Positions 47,145 through 59,060 of a stretch of DNA of 64,000 bases are shown in pieces. The DNA lies in NCBI GenBank assembly GCA_036346395.1, contig JAYEVG010000034.1, positions 186,001-250,000 of the forward strand, written 5' to 3'. The DNA comes from Hsuehochloa calcarea (lineage: Eukaryota; Streptophyta; Magnoliopsida; Poales; Poaceae). The position numbers were made by a program, and so were the translations under genes. Every line of letters begins with the position of its first letter. Within the stretch, counting starts at the first letter, position 1. The notes under the pieces are model-generated. The model ran no database searches and was not told where the DNA came from. It saw only the letters and a program-made list of their open reading frames with translations.

Positions 47145-47579
47145 CTAATACAAGTCATAACGAGGCAAAGTAATAACAAACACTCTAGGTTTTTTTTGCA
47201 CAGTTTTATGAACATGAATATTGTGGACTAGCCTCATATTAGGAGAGAACATTGTTGTCTTCCCCAATAGAACATCAAATGCTGCATCCTCTCTATCACC
47301 CAACAAAATATCATTGTTGTATACATACTGGCTAGCCACCCTTTCAAACCCAGGAGTAGCAGCACCTGGTATCCCATACCATGTCTTAAATGCCCCCACA
47401 ATGATGGTAATTGATGCTGGTCATATGATCAAAATGTGAGCACCTCAACCATACAAACAAGAAAAAAAGGTAGCTGTGATCAACAAGAACGAGGGTTTCT
47501 ACCTGTACAAATAGTGATCTTTCACAAGCCCTGCAAACATGCTGAAGAGCATCCCAATATAAAGCATCGGATTTATTAC
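47145..47579 (-). pseudogene. Two-exon fragment of an unidentified host gene
   Basis: Minus strand. Exon A (47579-47503) encodes ALYWDALQHVCRACERSLF and ends at a textbook donor (cag|gtagaa). Exon B (47416 down to a stop at 47145) follows an 86-base intron with an accag acceptor. It encodes GAFKTWYGIPGAATPGFE, then a YNNDILLGDREDAAFDVLLG stretch. The composition and clean splice sites look like a real conserved gene, but I do not recognise the family. Joining the exons as drawn shifts the frame by one or two bases, so an indel or another splice site is involved. Upstream, exon A is cut at 47579 by the LTR beginning at 47580. Confidence 0.5.
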
Positions 47580-48303
47580 TGTAATATCCCGAGTTTCGGT
47601 ACGAGAGGATTTTATTTCGGCCGAAAGTTTTAATAGAAAATTCAGGTTTTTCGGGAGAGTTTGGAACTCTGGGCCTCCGGCCCATGCTGGGGTAGCTTGG
47701 CCGGCTGCCAGTGGGCCAGGGAAGGGGGGAGGCGCACCTGGCCAAGGCCCATGCGCCCCCTTCACCCCCAAACCCTAACTAGCCCCTTCACCTTCTCCCC
47801 CTCTCCCTCCCCACATTTCCTCCCCCCTTGAGCCGCCACCCCCTAGCCCCATTCCAAAGACCTCCCCGCCCTTGGCGCCCTCCTCCTTGGTGCGGGCCTC
47901 CCGCGATCCCCTGCTTGCCCCAAGGACTCCCGGCCGATTTATGTCGCCGCCATCACGGGCTGCTCATCTTCTTCACCTTGGCCGGCCATTGATGGGGGCA
48001 TAGGGAAGTTCTTTGAGAGGTCGATCCACGTCGTTCTTGACTGGTTTTCCTTTGCTGTTTGATTCATAAAAGATGAGAATTCGATTCGATTAGTTGGATC
48101 GTTTTGCCTATGTTATTAGATCCAATCTGTACAGTAGGTTGTGCGCCCAGTTTTGGCATCTTAGAAGTAAGATCTGGTATTTTTATCTTCTAGAGTTTTG
48201 TAGCCCTGGTTTTTATCTTTCCATAGCCACTAAGATCACGAGATTACGCCTTACGGTTTATGAGATATGAATTATTCTTTGCGCGCTGTTCTGTCTGTCT
48301 GAG
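47580..48303 (+). repeat. Truncated LTR, inverted relative of the 9.3-11.0 kb solo LTR
   Basis: Starts TGTAATATCCCGAG. The blocks gggcctccggccca, caaggcccatgcgcccc, ttgagccgccaccccct and ccttggccggccattga match the reverse complement of 10480-10960. It continues through a leader (48060-48300, ending ctgtctgtctga) and then stops where a copia gag fragment begins. It was inserted into the host gene fragment on its left. Confidence 0.78.
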
Positions 48304-49190
48304 GAATGAAGATCACAACCATCAATGACAACACTGTCATGAGTGAGCTTACCATGGATAAGCTATACTCGAGGTTGAAGACGCATGGGATTGATTTTAT
48401 CTCGCGTCTCCCCAAGACAGAGTCGATGGCTTTAGTGGTCGATTCATCGAAGGGTAGTTCATCTGATTCTTTGGATTTAAGCTCATCTGGTTTTTTCTTT
48501 ATCAGCTTTGCTTTCTTTGAGCGATGAGCAACTGGAGAAACTACCCGAGGATGATTTAGCCCTCCTTTCCACCAAATTCACGAGAGCATACAACAAGGTG
48601 AGGTACAGAAGGCGAGGTGGACCTATCACATATTTTGAGTGTGGTGAGCCAAACCACATTCGCTCCCGGTGCCCCAAGCTAAAGGGCAAGGAGGAGAAGG
48701 ACTCACGAAGGTATCCTCAAGCGAGGGATGCGAAACCCAAGAAGACAAACTATCGCAAGTTTGTCAGCCGGGTCCTTGCCGCTCTTGAGAATGTTAACAT
48801 GAACGATGTGGACTCGGAGACGGAGGACGACGAGGATGAATCCTGTGGCAAGAAGAAGGCACAAGATTTCACTGGCATGTGCTTCATGGCCAAGGACAGC
48901 CACGACATCAACTCCTCCAATGATGATGATCCTTTCAGCGATCCCGATGAGGTATGCCCTTCGCATACTGATATGAAACGGGCTTTGGTTCTTGCTGAAA
49001 AGAAAATGTATAAGCAAACTAAATTGATTAAGAAACAGGACATTATGATTGATAATTTGAACCTAGAAGTTGTTAGGCTCAAATCAATTAATCCTGATGA
49101 TGTGTGTGATTCCTGCCTAGCTTGCTTAATGAATTGATAAGCTTAAAATCGCTTATTCCTCTGCTAGAATCAATTGAAAGATACTTTGAA
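48304..49190 (+). pseudogene. copia (SIRE-like) gag fragment
   Basis: The first part (48306-48470) has SELTMDKLYSRLKTHGIDF. After one frame shift near 48500 the second part (48508-49137) reads DEQLEKLPEDDLALLSTKF, then a zinc knuckle near 48630-48690 (ECGEPNHIRSRCPK) and an acidic region (DDEDE), ending in a probable coiled coil (LVLAEKKMYKQTKLIKKQD). The knuckle lacks its first cysteine (a Tyr codon, tat, sits there), so CX2CX4HX4C is not complete. The frame runs on as a gag-like NELDKLK phrase until LTR sequence starts at 49192. Protease and pol are absent. The N-terminus is also missing. Confidence 0.8.
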
Positions 49191-49191
49191 T

Positions 49192-50169
49192 TGTAGGACC
49201 GAAAGGCGACTAGGGGGTGAATAGGCGCTTTCAAAACTTTCTCGCCTAAATCAAAACCAACACGAACTTTACTCCTTTAGCTATGAAAGCTAAGAAGATC
49301 AAGAAGCACACAACTAAGCCTTGTGTTGGATTTGATGAACCCTCAACCACACGACACAACCAGAGAAAAGAACTCACCGCTCTCATCGATCGGCGGTCCG
49401 ACCGCTACCACGCAAGCGGCCTGACCGACGGTCAACCAAATGTCCGACCGCAACTAACTAACTAGCGGACCGGCCGATGGGCGGGTTCGACCCGGCAAGC
49501 CGCCGTCTGAATACACGGCGGTCGACCGCCGTTGAAAGTCCTGGCGGACCGGCAGAGTCCAAGATCAAAACTCCACCTAAATCCAAAACGAAATTTGATC
49601 CAACTTTTGTTTCAACCAATAAAATTGACCAAATTTTGAGCACACCTCCCTAATGATATTAGAGACCTATTTCTAGCGACGATCCGTCAGATCCACTTCG
49701 CAGAATCGATCTCTCGAGATTTTACCAAAGAAGTGCACAAACCCTAGAAATATAAAAATCTTGATTCAAGACTTGCTTGTGGGGGTTGATGATCTAGATG
49801 ACTCTAGGAGTAATCCCACACATCAAAGCAAGATAAAGTAGGCCAAGAGACCAAGCATGAACCTTTGAATCAAGGAAGCACCAAAATCATCCAAAAGGGA
49901 GAAGAACACAAAAGGGAGCAAACGATCTTTCAATTGAGCATCACAAGATTGTTCGATTACACAAGATGCTTACAAAGCCTCTCCAACAAGGAGGGCAAGA
50001 GCTCAACAAGGAGCACACTCCAAACCCTAGTTCTCCTCTCCTCTCCTCCAAACCCTAGAAAAGGAAGAAGGGGCTAAAATGAATGCTTGGAAGGTTTTCC
50101 ACCTCCCCCTTTCCTATTTATACTAGAGAGCTAGGGTTTCCTTTTTTGGGGTCACTTACACATGGGACC
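49192..50169 (-). repeat. GGTCNGACC copia LTR, truncated by the Tat element
   Basis: Starts TGTAGGACCGAAAGGCGACTA, the inverse of the terminus at 31668, so its sense is minus. GGTCGGACC-type motifs occupy 49385-49550. A minus-strand TATA box (tataaatagg, plus 50113-50122) is followed, in the minus direction, by the leader. It is interrupted at 50170 by the Tat-type element; the rest is not seen in the window. Confidence 0.75.
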
Positions 50170-50912
50170 TGTCGGTGTATTAGAACCGATCTTACGTAAA
50201 GATTGTTTGATTCGGGGGGTCTCCTAGAGATAAGATCACGCAGAGTGGATTGACACGGGATGTTTGGACAGGTTCAGGCCTTCTCCGGAGAGAATAATAA
50301 CCCTAATCCTGTGTGTATGGTATTCTTGATGATCAAGTAAAAGACTAAGACTATTACAGAGAATAGCGCTTGTGTTCCTACTTGACTGGCTCTTGTTTCC
50401 TCTCCTTATCTCTCTGATCGATGCCCTTATATAGTCGTGAAGAAGTAGCCGCTTCGCCATGCGGAAATGCGCCGATTAATCCAAGAATCGCGCATGATGG
50501 CAAGAATTACCGCGCCGCTTCTTCACGCCGTCCGCAATTATCTTCTAGAGATAATGGGGTAATTACGCACCATTAATAAGCGGAATAATAGTGCGTGCAC
50601 TGCTCGATTCCTTAATCAATTGGACCCACTCACCGTAGGTTTGATTATAAGGTGGTCGAGTTTACCCGGTCGAGAAGAACTTACGACTGTAGCAATGAGA
50701 AGGACTTACGACTAGGTAGTAGTCGTAGAAGGACTTACGACTATGTAGTGGTCGAGAAGGACTTACGACCATGATATAGTCGTAGCAAGACTTACAACCA
50801 CTCATTGACTTCTCCTTTAGATAAGGGTACCTGGGACTATGTGACATCATATTTACCCATAATAAGAATTATAGATAAAAGATAAAATGAGGATTATTAG
50901 ATCCTCGCCATC
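50170..50912 (-). repeat. 3' LTR of the Tat-type element
   Basis: On the plus strand it starts TGTCGGTGTATTAGAACC and ends near cgccatcta. A minus-strand TATA box (actatataagg, plus 50426-50436) marks the promoter. The adjoining minus-strand purine run gaagtgggggc (plus 50915-50925) is the polypurine tract. The exact inner boundary (50910 to 50914) is uncertain. Confidence 0.85.
50668..50805. repeat. Tandem array of GTCGAGAAGGACTTACGAC units in the U3
   Basis: Four or so units of about 33 bp, each containing acttacgac and a following tagtagtcgaga or variant, located upstream of the LTR TATA box. The same array is in the right LTR (about 62730-62865), and related copies occur inside the element at about 52405-52515 and 54030-54150. 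The position suggests an enhancer-like role. Confidence 0.8.
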
Positions 50913-51486
50913 TAGCCCCCACTTCAAGTGAAAGTAACTTACTTGATAAAGGTTTCAGAATGGACTTACGACCATGAGAATGTCAGAGAACGATAGTCGA
51001 AGGAAAAACTCTTCGACATTTGAGTGTTGCTTTGACCAGAATTTGCTTTATCAGAAGGTTGCTTACGACTATTAAAAAGTCATAAAACCCCTATGACCGT
51101 CTCGATGGTCGTGGTAGGGGAATCGGAGAAAAGCTCTTCCGATTGATACTTCCTTCGACTAGAAAGACTTGGTCAAGAATGTAATTTTGCTTGGAGGTGA
51201 CAATACGCATCTACTTTTTCTCGAACGACCATCCGAGAATTGCAACCGCCTCTCATAGACTTGTCCGATGAAGCGGTTCCCAAGCGGTACAACCATCTAT
51301 CATAGACCTATAGCCGGACGGCTTCCGGCGGCGGAGATCGCGGCGGTTATAAAACTTACCAGAGGTAGACTTGATTTTTACTCTTCCCAAATCACTCCGT
51401 TGTTCTTCGAGCTCTTGCTTTCTCCGCCTTCGACTAGGTTTCATCTTCTCCGCTAACCCAATCAAAAACTTCTTGCTTCGAGCGAA

Positions 51487-53400
51487 ATGGCCAAGAGAGT
51501 TTCGAATGGGAGGAATCGGAGATGGATGCGCTAAGATCAAGATCTTGGTCGATGTCGGAAGATTCCGCAGAAGGCTCGTGAAGTGGATTCCGCCATTGGG
51601 CAAGATCGCCATCGGGGAAAATGGGCAAAACTCGCCTTCCAAGCGACAGAGTGCGGCCTTCGATTGCTCGCCCACCCCTTTCTATACAGAGTACTTAACA
51701 CTTTGGGGTGGAACCGTGAACTTAGGTCCCAATTCCATTACCATGTTGAGTGTGTTCGTATCTCAGGCGAGGCGCACTGGGATTCCTGGATCTCGAGCTG
51801 CTCCAATATTATTATGGGATGGCTCGACAAACCGAATCGCCGGAAGTCGCGGTTCAAGCTCCACGACTCAAGTCAAGGAGTACATTCAGAGTTTCACCCG
51901 GCTTCGTGGGTCGAGCCGAGGAAGAGGTGGTTCTACCGAAGGTCACTCAAGACACCTTTCTTTCGTGGGGAAGGTCATGAAAAGAAATCTTCATGGACTC
52001 AACCTCAAGATATCAACCGGATTAGCCCTTATATTCAAGCCATTAAGGACTTGAAGGAAGAAGGGTCGACCGGATGGCATGTGGTGAAAGATTTCATCAC
52101 ACGCCAATTAGTCCTCTCAAGAAACGAGCATCTCCTATGTGGAGGTACTGGGAGAGGAGACCCCACCGAGACTACGAGGAGGGTAAGCAATTGTCGACTT
52201 AACTCTCCGCTTGGTCTTTCTCAACCTTGTCTAATATTTTTATCTGCTTATTACATCTTCACAGCCGAGGTTGACTCCAGAGTCGACTCATTCGTGAGAA
52301 GTCCCCGCCACCGAGGGGCGGTTCTCAAGTCATTGCGGTTTTGTCCGCAGATGAAAGGATAGAGCGCCTAAAGGTAATCGTAAATCTGATTCTCTTTAGG
52401 ACTTTATAGTCGAGAAGATACTTACGACTAATGGTGATCGAGAATATCTTACAATCAAGAAAAAGTCGAGAAAAACTTACGACTTGGTACTAGTCGAGAA
52501 AAACTTACGACAAATTAGTGATTCTTCTTTTTCTCGCTTTGCTTTACGTAAAGTAGGCATGGAAAATCGCCAGACGACGAAGAAGTCGCCTTGATGACTA
52601 TTGGCGCCGGGTTGTCGAAGACAAAGACTCGGCTCCTCCTCAAGAGACGCCGACTTGTAAAATCACGACAAGGGGGAGCAAGTTCGAGTTCGTCTTTCGA
52701 CCAAACCCTACAGTATTCGCGGCACCGTAGTTGTATCTGCCGAGGCCGCACTCGCCGGGCCAAGAGGTTGAAGCAGCTTGAACCTCTCAAGCGCAAACCT
52801 CGCAAGGCTAAGGTACCTTCTATTATGACACTAATCTTTCGCAGCTTGGTGCCACTCCTAGTTTTATTAAGAAACTTGAAAGGGAGAACCGAAGGATTTT
52901 GTGTCTTTATGAAGGACGATGTCAGATCAAGACAACTCGCAATCGAGGGCGTTGTCGCTTCGAATGGTCGAGACCGATCTCGCCCATCCAAAAGATCAGA
53001 AACCGAGCTCGTTCCTCGTTTCAAACTTTACGACCGCACGTGGTCGAGAAATGAGCCAATTGTTGAACCTCACCGACGTGGTCGTGGAGAAGAAGAGGTC
53101 CTCCGCTGGGAGGATTGCTCCAAAATTCCCGGTTAAGACCAGGTGCGAGGTATGTGAAATGTAATCAAGTGTAAGAACGACATTTACCTTTTTCTTTTCA
53201 CAACCTCGATTTGCTTTTCTTTATTTTAGTCCGACTCTTCACCCGGAATGCTTCACGAGAAGTCCATTGCTATCCCTTCACCGCTGGAGAGGTAGCAACG
53301 GAGGTGGTCAAGCATCACCCTTGGCTGTGGTCGATGAAGTCGAGACTCCTGCAGTGTCTCCCACATCCGCCAAGTCGAATTCACGACTCTTGAGGTAGCG
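51487..53400 (+). pseudogene. Antisense, intron-containing ORF of the Tat-type element
   Basis: It runs opposite to gag-pol. The start region (ATG at 51487) leads to pieces ESEMDALRSRSWS-type, LLAHPFL and YRVLNTLGWNRELRSQ (about 51690), then YYYGMARQTESPE (about 51810) and INRISPYIQAIKDLKEEG (about 52012), TGWHVVKDFITRQ (about 52070). An intron fits 52183-52264 (gag|gtaagc to ttcacag), followed by AEVDSRVDSFV. Further basic coding-like blocks continue to about 53400. Similar hypothetical proteins occur in rice retroelements of this lineage; their function is not known. Several frame shifts are present. A second copy of the first 460 bases lies at 63540-64000. Confidence 0.65.
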
Positions 53401-55540
53401 GCCGTTATCGTTGAGGTGGCCGCCACGACCATCAAGTCGAGAAACAACAGAGGCACTGTGGAAACCTCCGTCAAGGTGGTGACCACCATGCACCGCTCGG
53501 GAAGGAAATCGAGGAGGCGTTCTTCCCTACCCAAAGAGAAATCACGTAACCGTAAGGAGAAAATTTCAACTTCGTGGTGACTTCTTTGGGCCTCGCCTCC
53601 GTCGAGGGTCTCCGCTTACAGATTCGTGACCGAGTCCCCATCCCAAAGATATTCCCAATACGGAGAATACTTTTGACAACGAGCGCCGAGAAGGTGTGGT
53701 GGGACAAAGTCGCGAGGATAGATAAGTCGCAAAGACCCTGACCTTGTATATTCGATTTTTGCTAGAACGACTATGAATGTAAGTATCTTCGTAATACTTA
53801 TATATGTGGCTTTCCTTCCCTTCTCACTCGCTTTCTTGCGTAAAGCTCGAGTAAATTGTCGTTGTCGGTGAGTATCATCGACAACTTTTAGAGCTAAGAC
53901 AGAGAAAGAATTACTCTGCAGCAGAGGCGAGAGGTGGTAAGTCACTTATCATTCATAGTTGTTTTTGACTTAAATACTGTAAAATGTTTCACGAGAAAAG
54001 TCATGGAAGAAACTCATGATTTAAGTATTAGTCGTAAAAAGCTTACTTACTACTTTCAACTAGGTAGTGGTCATAGAAAGACTTATAACCATATCCTAGT
54101 CGCAAAAACTTACGACTAGGTTGGTGGTTGTAGAAGTACTCACAACCATTCACCGATGTTTATCTTCGCTCCTGCTTTTTGTAGGTTAAATAAAGGATAC
54201 GAAGACCTTAGTGACTCACCGACTATGAAAAAGAGGAGTCGAGGAGGCTAAGGAATGAAGTATTAGTTCTCTGATAGACTTCGAGAGACCTGCCTCGATC
54301 TAAGAAATTGCAGGAAAAAATAAAAGAAGTTTCAACTTAAGATCGCTTTTGAGTTTTAACCTTTACTTAACTCTCATTTCTTCTTTAGATAAAGAAAATG
54401 AGATGCTAAAGCTCTGATCAAGTTGAGATAAAGCTTTGGTAATTCAGAGTTTTCCAGATTACAAGAATAAGGATCAAGAACTCAAGTTCGAGAACTCAAG
54501 TAACAATGTAAGTAACTCTTTACCGTTGTCCTTTTGAGTATTTTCCTTTTCTAATGACAATTTCTTGTTCGTAAATTGTCGCCCAATTGAGAAGCCTTGA
54601 GGTCAAATCCAAGCAAAGACCTTAATTTGCAATGAGTCCGTCCGCATTGCTAAGATGAATGCAGAGGACATCAAAGCATGGGGGCAAAAGCATGCTGAAA
54701 CCGTTGCTTCCCATCGAGAAGAGGTCAAGAAATTGATTCTCAATTAGTAGGTAAGAAAAGCTTTTACCTATAATTATCTTTGTGTTATCTTCCTCTAGAA
54801 GTATATTTTTGTTTGACCGATATTATTCTTTTCGTAACAAGTGGTCGAAACAAGAAGCTTCATGAGGCTTCGACTTGTACCCAACAGAGATGGAGTCGAT
54901 GAAGACTAGTCTTCAAGGCAACATCACTCTCGAACAATGTGCTTAGTGAGCTACATTCGAGGGAAAACTCGAGAAGATACCATAGCCGCCACATAAGTAC
55001 CATTGGGGAACAAGTCGGAAAATTGCAAGAAATGGTGACCACTCAAGACTAATCTGTCAATCAATAAGGGAAGCAAAGTCGCAGAAGTTACGCTTTGCTA
55101 AACTTAAAGCTCAAGACCCCGCCTTAATGTTAAACCAATTGAAGCCGACTTGATCGTCTCCGAATCGAGGCAAGTCGTCTGATTGAGGAAATGCAACATT
55201 GGTAAAAGGTGTATGAGGAAATGCACTAGGCTCTCCTTCGAGTAATCTTGTAACTACCTTGTAAGGCGCATAATTTTTGTTAATGAGTAATATATGATCC
55301 GCTTCATTTCTCAAAATCATCTTGTCGAGTAGTTAGTAACTCAAAAGATAATAAACGAACGAAAGACTAAGAATTGAAGTCAAATTAATAACTTTATCCT
55401 AGCCTCGACTATTTGCTTAGATTGTTTAGACAATCTAAATAAATAGTGTTTAAAAATGGGGTTTCAAAACAAAGAGAGGTTTATTTAACTTATAGCTTTT
55501 GTTACGGTTGTCAAGCATCGGTCGAAAAGAGTAGAAACGA
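53400..55540. other. 3' region of the Tat-type element without recognised coding
   Basis: Short open frames only. It contains a further actTACGAC-type repeat block (54030-54150) and AT-rich intron-like sequence that may belong to the antisense transcript (several gtaag and ttcgtaa sites). No known domain seen. Confidence 0.5.
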
Positions 55541-55543
55541 CTT

Positions 55544-56090
55544 GACACTAGGAAGTTCCTTCTAGTGGGCGTGACCACGTGCAAGAGAGGAAAGGCTTCA
55601 CTAGGTGATGTTCCCATCTCCGACTAGTTTAATCAAACCAAGAACAAAGAACTTGAGTTAAACAAACGCCTTAGAGTACTTTAGTCATTCGCTCGCCCTT
55701 TTTGGTGGACTTCGATAAGTCTTTTCCAAGAGCAAAAGTAGGAGATCGAGCGACACTAGGAAGTTTCCTTCTAGTGGCGTGACCACATGCAGAGAGGAAA
55801 GACTTCGACTAGGTGTGTCTCTTCCTTCACCAGCTTAAAACAAATCGAGTACACCAAATGTGGTCGAACAAATGTAAGAAAGTGCACTCTACTTAGAATA
55901 TTTTTTGAATTTATCGGAAAAATAGACTAAGATTGAGAGAGTTGGCTTTGATAACATTACGACTAGATAAAACCCGAGCTCTTTGTATTGGCGTAAAAAT
56001 GAGTAACGAGTCGATGCTAGGAAATTCCTTCTAGTGGGCGTAACCACATGCAGAGGAGAAGTTTCACCTGATGACGCTTCAGCTCGCCGC
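55544..56090. repeat. Three dispersed copies of a 65 bp unit
   Basis: Copies start at 55544, 55752 and 56013. Each reads gacactaggaagttcc or a variant, then ttctagtgggcgtgaccac, gagaggaaag and cttc.actagg. Spacing is about 208 and 261. It lies between the integrase and the antisense ORF. Confidence 0.82.
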
Positions 56091-56449
56091 CAGTAAAGAA
56101 AATCGGGTGTTTTTATATCATAGTCGAAAGATTAAAAAGCACTACTCAAAAATTAAGGCAAAAAGAGGTAGAAAGAACTCGACTTTTATTGCTCGAGGAA
56201 CCGGTCACACATAGAATTTGCGAATCGGGTCGATGTTCCAAGAGTTTGAGAGAACTCGCCCATCTTCCATTGCTAGTCAGACCGACTCGCCGAAGTTACT
56301 TCGACCATCGTAAGGACCTTCCCATTTAGGGAAAGTTTATTCCGATTAGACTTGGATTGGCAGAGCTCAATACTAAGTCACCTACAAAGAAGGCCGCGAG
56401 GTTGACCTTACGATTATAGTATTCGCGCAGGCTTGTTGGTAGACCGCCG

Positions 56450-57545
56450 AACGGATTAAGGCTAGGTTTCTCCTCTCTTCGAGTAGGTTAATGTCATCCG
56501 CCGAAGTTGTTCCCGGTCCGAGTTGTTGAAGGTTTCAACTCGTGTCGACCGCAATTTTAGCTCCGAGGAAGCATGGCTTCGCCCAAAACTAGAAAAATGG
56601 TGTTTCTCCCGTTGTTCGATCGTGGTCGCATTTAATCGCCCATAATATGGAAGGTAATTTTGTACCCAAGCCCCGAGCGCTAACAAGTCGGGTCAAGACT
56701 CGAGTTTTAATTCTCGCATTATTTGGCCGCTTGCACGCTCGACCGCCCCATTGCTTTGGGGATGTGCAATGTAAGCATAGCATAGCTTGGTACTAACTCG
56801 CCGCAAAATTCCTCAAATTTTGCACTTGCGTAATTGTTTACCATTGTCTCGTAATTATCCGACTTAACTCCAAATCGACTAATTACGCTTCTCATCATGA
56901 ACCTTTTGTCGCCTCGCTGTTATCCCAGCCATGTGTTCACCGATCCATTTTGTGAACGTGTCAATAGCCACAAAAGGAATTCAAACCTCCGGAGCTTTGG
57001 GAAACGGTCCTAGGATATCAAGCCCTGTGTCGCAAAAGGCCAAGAAAGAGGTATTGTTTGTAATGCTTGAGTGGTTGGTGTATCCGCTCACCATGGAATT
57101 GGCATCGACACACTTTTAACCACCTCCATAGCATCGCATGTGGTCAGAGGCCAAGAAAACCTTGTCGAAAGGCTTTACCAACCAATGTTCTCAGGAAGCA
57201 TGCGTCCCACGTGATGCCACTGTATATCGTGAAGGAGTGTTATTCCTTCGCTTTATGGAATGCATCGCATGAGTATTCCTTGGGTTCCTCGCTTATAGAG
57301 GACTCCTTCAACCAAAGTATACATTTTGGCTTTTCGATAATCGACCGCCTCAAGATCATCTTCTGCACGAACCCTTGTAAAGATACTCGTAGATGGGAGT
57401 CATCCGTATCCTCGTAATCTAATGAGGCCATCTCAAGAGGAGGTGTTTCGGTTCTTCGACTGAGACGCTTTTTGGAGTTGCTCCAAGAAAACTCCTTTGG
57501 TACCGTGGATCGGAAGAAGCCATCCGAGCAAGTTGGTCTCATGAG
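56450..57545 (-). pseudogene. Tat-type integrase, frame-broken
   Basis: Minus strand. An N-terminal part near 57540-57240 is partly readable. The core shows AIDTFTKW with the first catalytic aspartate (about 56975-56950), SDNYETMVNN in place of the usual TDNG motif with the second aspartate (about 56870-56840), then PQSNGAVERA with the catalytic glutamate (about 56755-56725). The C-terminal part LPSILWAIKCDHDRTTGETPFF is at about 56660-56590. Stops and frame changes interrupt it. Confidence 0.83.
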
Positions 57546-57589
57546 GAAATTATCCTTTCGAGGGATAAATTGTACCTCAAACCTAAAAA

Positions 57590-58130
57590 TGTTTTTCTAG
57601 CTTACGATTGATAAGTACCGAGCCATTGTTGAGTTAGAGCATTGGTACTCTTCCCGATTTGATTCACGACTAGTTGAGAGTCTCCTCTCACGAGTAGTCG
57701 ATTTAATTGAGAGTGCTTTCGCACTGTATGCCGCCTAGCAAACCTTCGCACTCGCCACATTGTTAGTAGCCCCAAAGTTTAATTGTATGGCATACTTTAA
57801 GGTTTCTCCTAGAGGAGATACCAGACTACCTCACTCTCGAGCCACTTAAAGTAAGTGACCCGTCAGTACATCATCCACCGGTCGTGGAATCAGATCGGGA
57901 TCCCGAATGTGTTCAGATTTGTCCATTCGCGACAAAGTCCGCCAAGATCCGATTTTATGGCCGTCGACACGAATGGAGGTCGAACTCCCAAGTTCGACCG
58001 ACCATTTTGCCATGCGCCCCATTGCTTCCTTATTATGGAGGATTGCTCCAAAGGAAACTCGACGCATGCCTATTTTGTGCTCAAAATAATGCCGCAGCTT
58101 CTCAAGACATGAGGAGGGCATATAGAAGTT
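57590..58130 (-). pseudogene. Tat-type RNase H region, frame-broken
   Basis: Minus strand. KLRHYFEHKI and LHNKEAMGRMAKWSVELG (about 58100-57990) belong to the RT connection and first RNase H part. Downstream GETLKYAIQLNFGATNNVA and an ESTLN/RGDSQLV-like end (about 57815-57660) match the second, archaeal-type RNase H (RVT_3) found in Tat elements. The dual RNase H supports the lineage call. Confidence 0.75.
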
Positions 58131-58429
58131 TTTGACCGAGGGTAACGCCCTTAGGCCCGTAAAACTTCACGACGAGTAAACCGGTCGCTGTACGCTTTCA
58201 CGCTCTACGACTAGTATCGCGCTTGTCGCCTCGTGGCGTGGCGCCTAGGTAAATTAAGAGCGCCTCTTCCGCTTTGGAGAAACCGTAACAGAGCACTCGA
58301 AGATACCTCTTGACATCCTCAAAGGCAACGCTTATTGCCTCGCTCGACCACTCAAAACCTTCATGTCTCCCGAGAAGTTTAAAGAAAGGTAGTCCTTTTC
58401 TCCTAGTCGCAGCGATGAAACGACTTAAA

Positions 58430-59060
58430 GCCGCCATGCACCCAAAGGAGTTTTTGACTTCCTTTTTGTGTTTGGAGGACGATCCGAGGATGGCTTTTAT
58501 TTTTCAGATTTGCTTCGATTCCTCGCTCGTATACTAGGAATCCAAGCAATTTTCCTCAAGAAATTCCAAACACACACTTCTCGATTGAGTTTTAAGCGGT
58601 GCTTTCGAGGTTGTCGAATGTTTCTTGTAGGTCGGTGATATGATTAAGTCTCTAATGCTTTTTACGACTAGATCATCAACATAGGCTTCCAAATTCGCCT
58701 AATTGAGATGAAAAGTCGATTGCATTAAGCGTTGAAAGAAGCACCGCATTCTTTAGACCAAATGGCATTTTGACATAGCAAAAGGTACCAAATGGAGTAA
58801 TGAATGCGTCTTTTCTTCATCGCTTAAACACATATTGATCCGTGGTATCCGAATATGCATCTAAAAACTTAATATCTCACAACTCGCAGCTTGAATCAAC
58901 CACCGATCGATACGAGGTAAAGGGAAATCATCTTTTGACAAGCTTTATTAAGATCAAGAAAGTCCACGCACATACGCCATTTGCCGCTTGACTTTTTGAC
59001 CATTACAGGTTAGCCAACCACTGGTGGTTGACTTCTCTTATAAAGCCCGCTTAAGTAGCT
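58430..59060 (-). pseudogene. Tat-type reverse transcriptase, frame-broken
   Basis: Minus strand. VMVKKSSGKWRMCVDFLDLN is at about 59008-58950, then the AFITPFGTFCYVKMPFGLKN region at about 58810-58750. The catalytic box YVDD is intact (plus 58672-58683), followed by LVVKSIRDLI. About four frame changes separate the blocks. Confidence 0.87.

Noticed and set aside
50668..50805. CRISPR-like appearance of evenly spaced repeats
   Set aside because: A grass nuclear LTR with degenerate tandem units and no unique spacers or cas genes.
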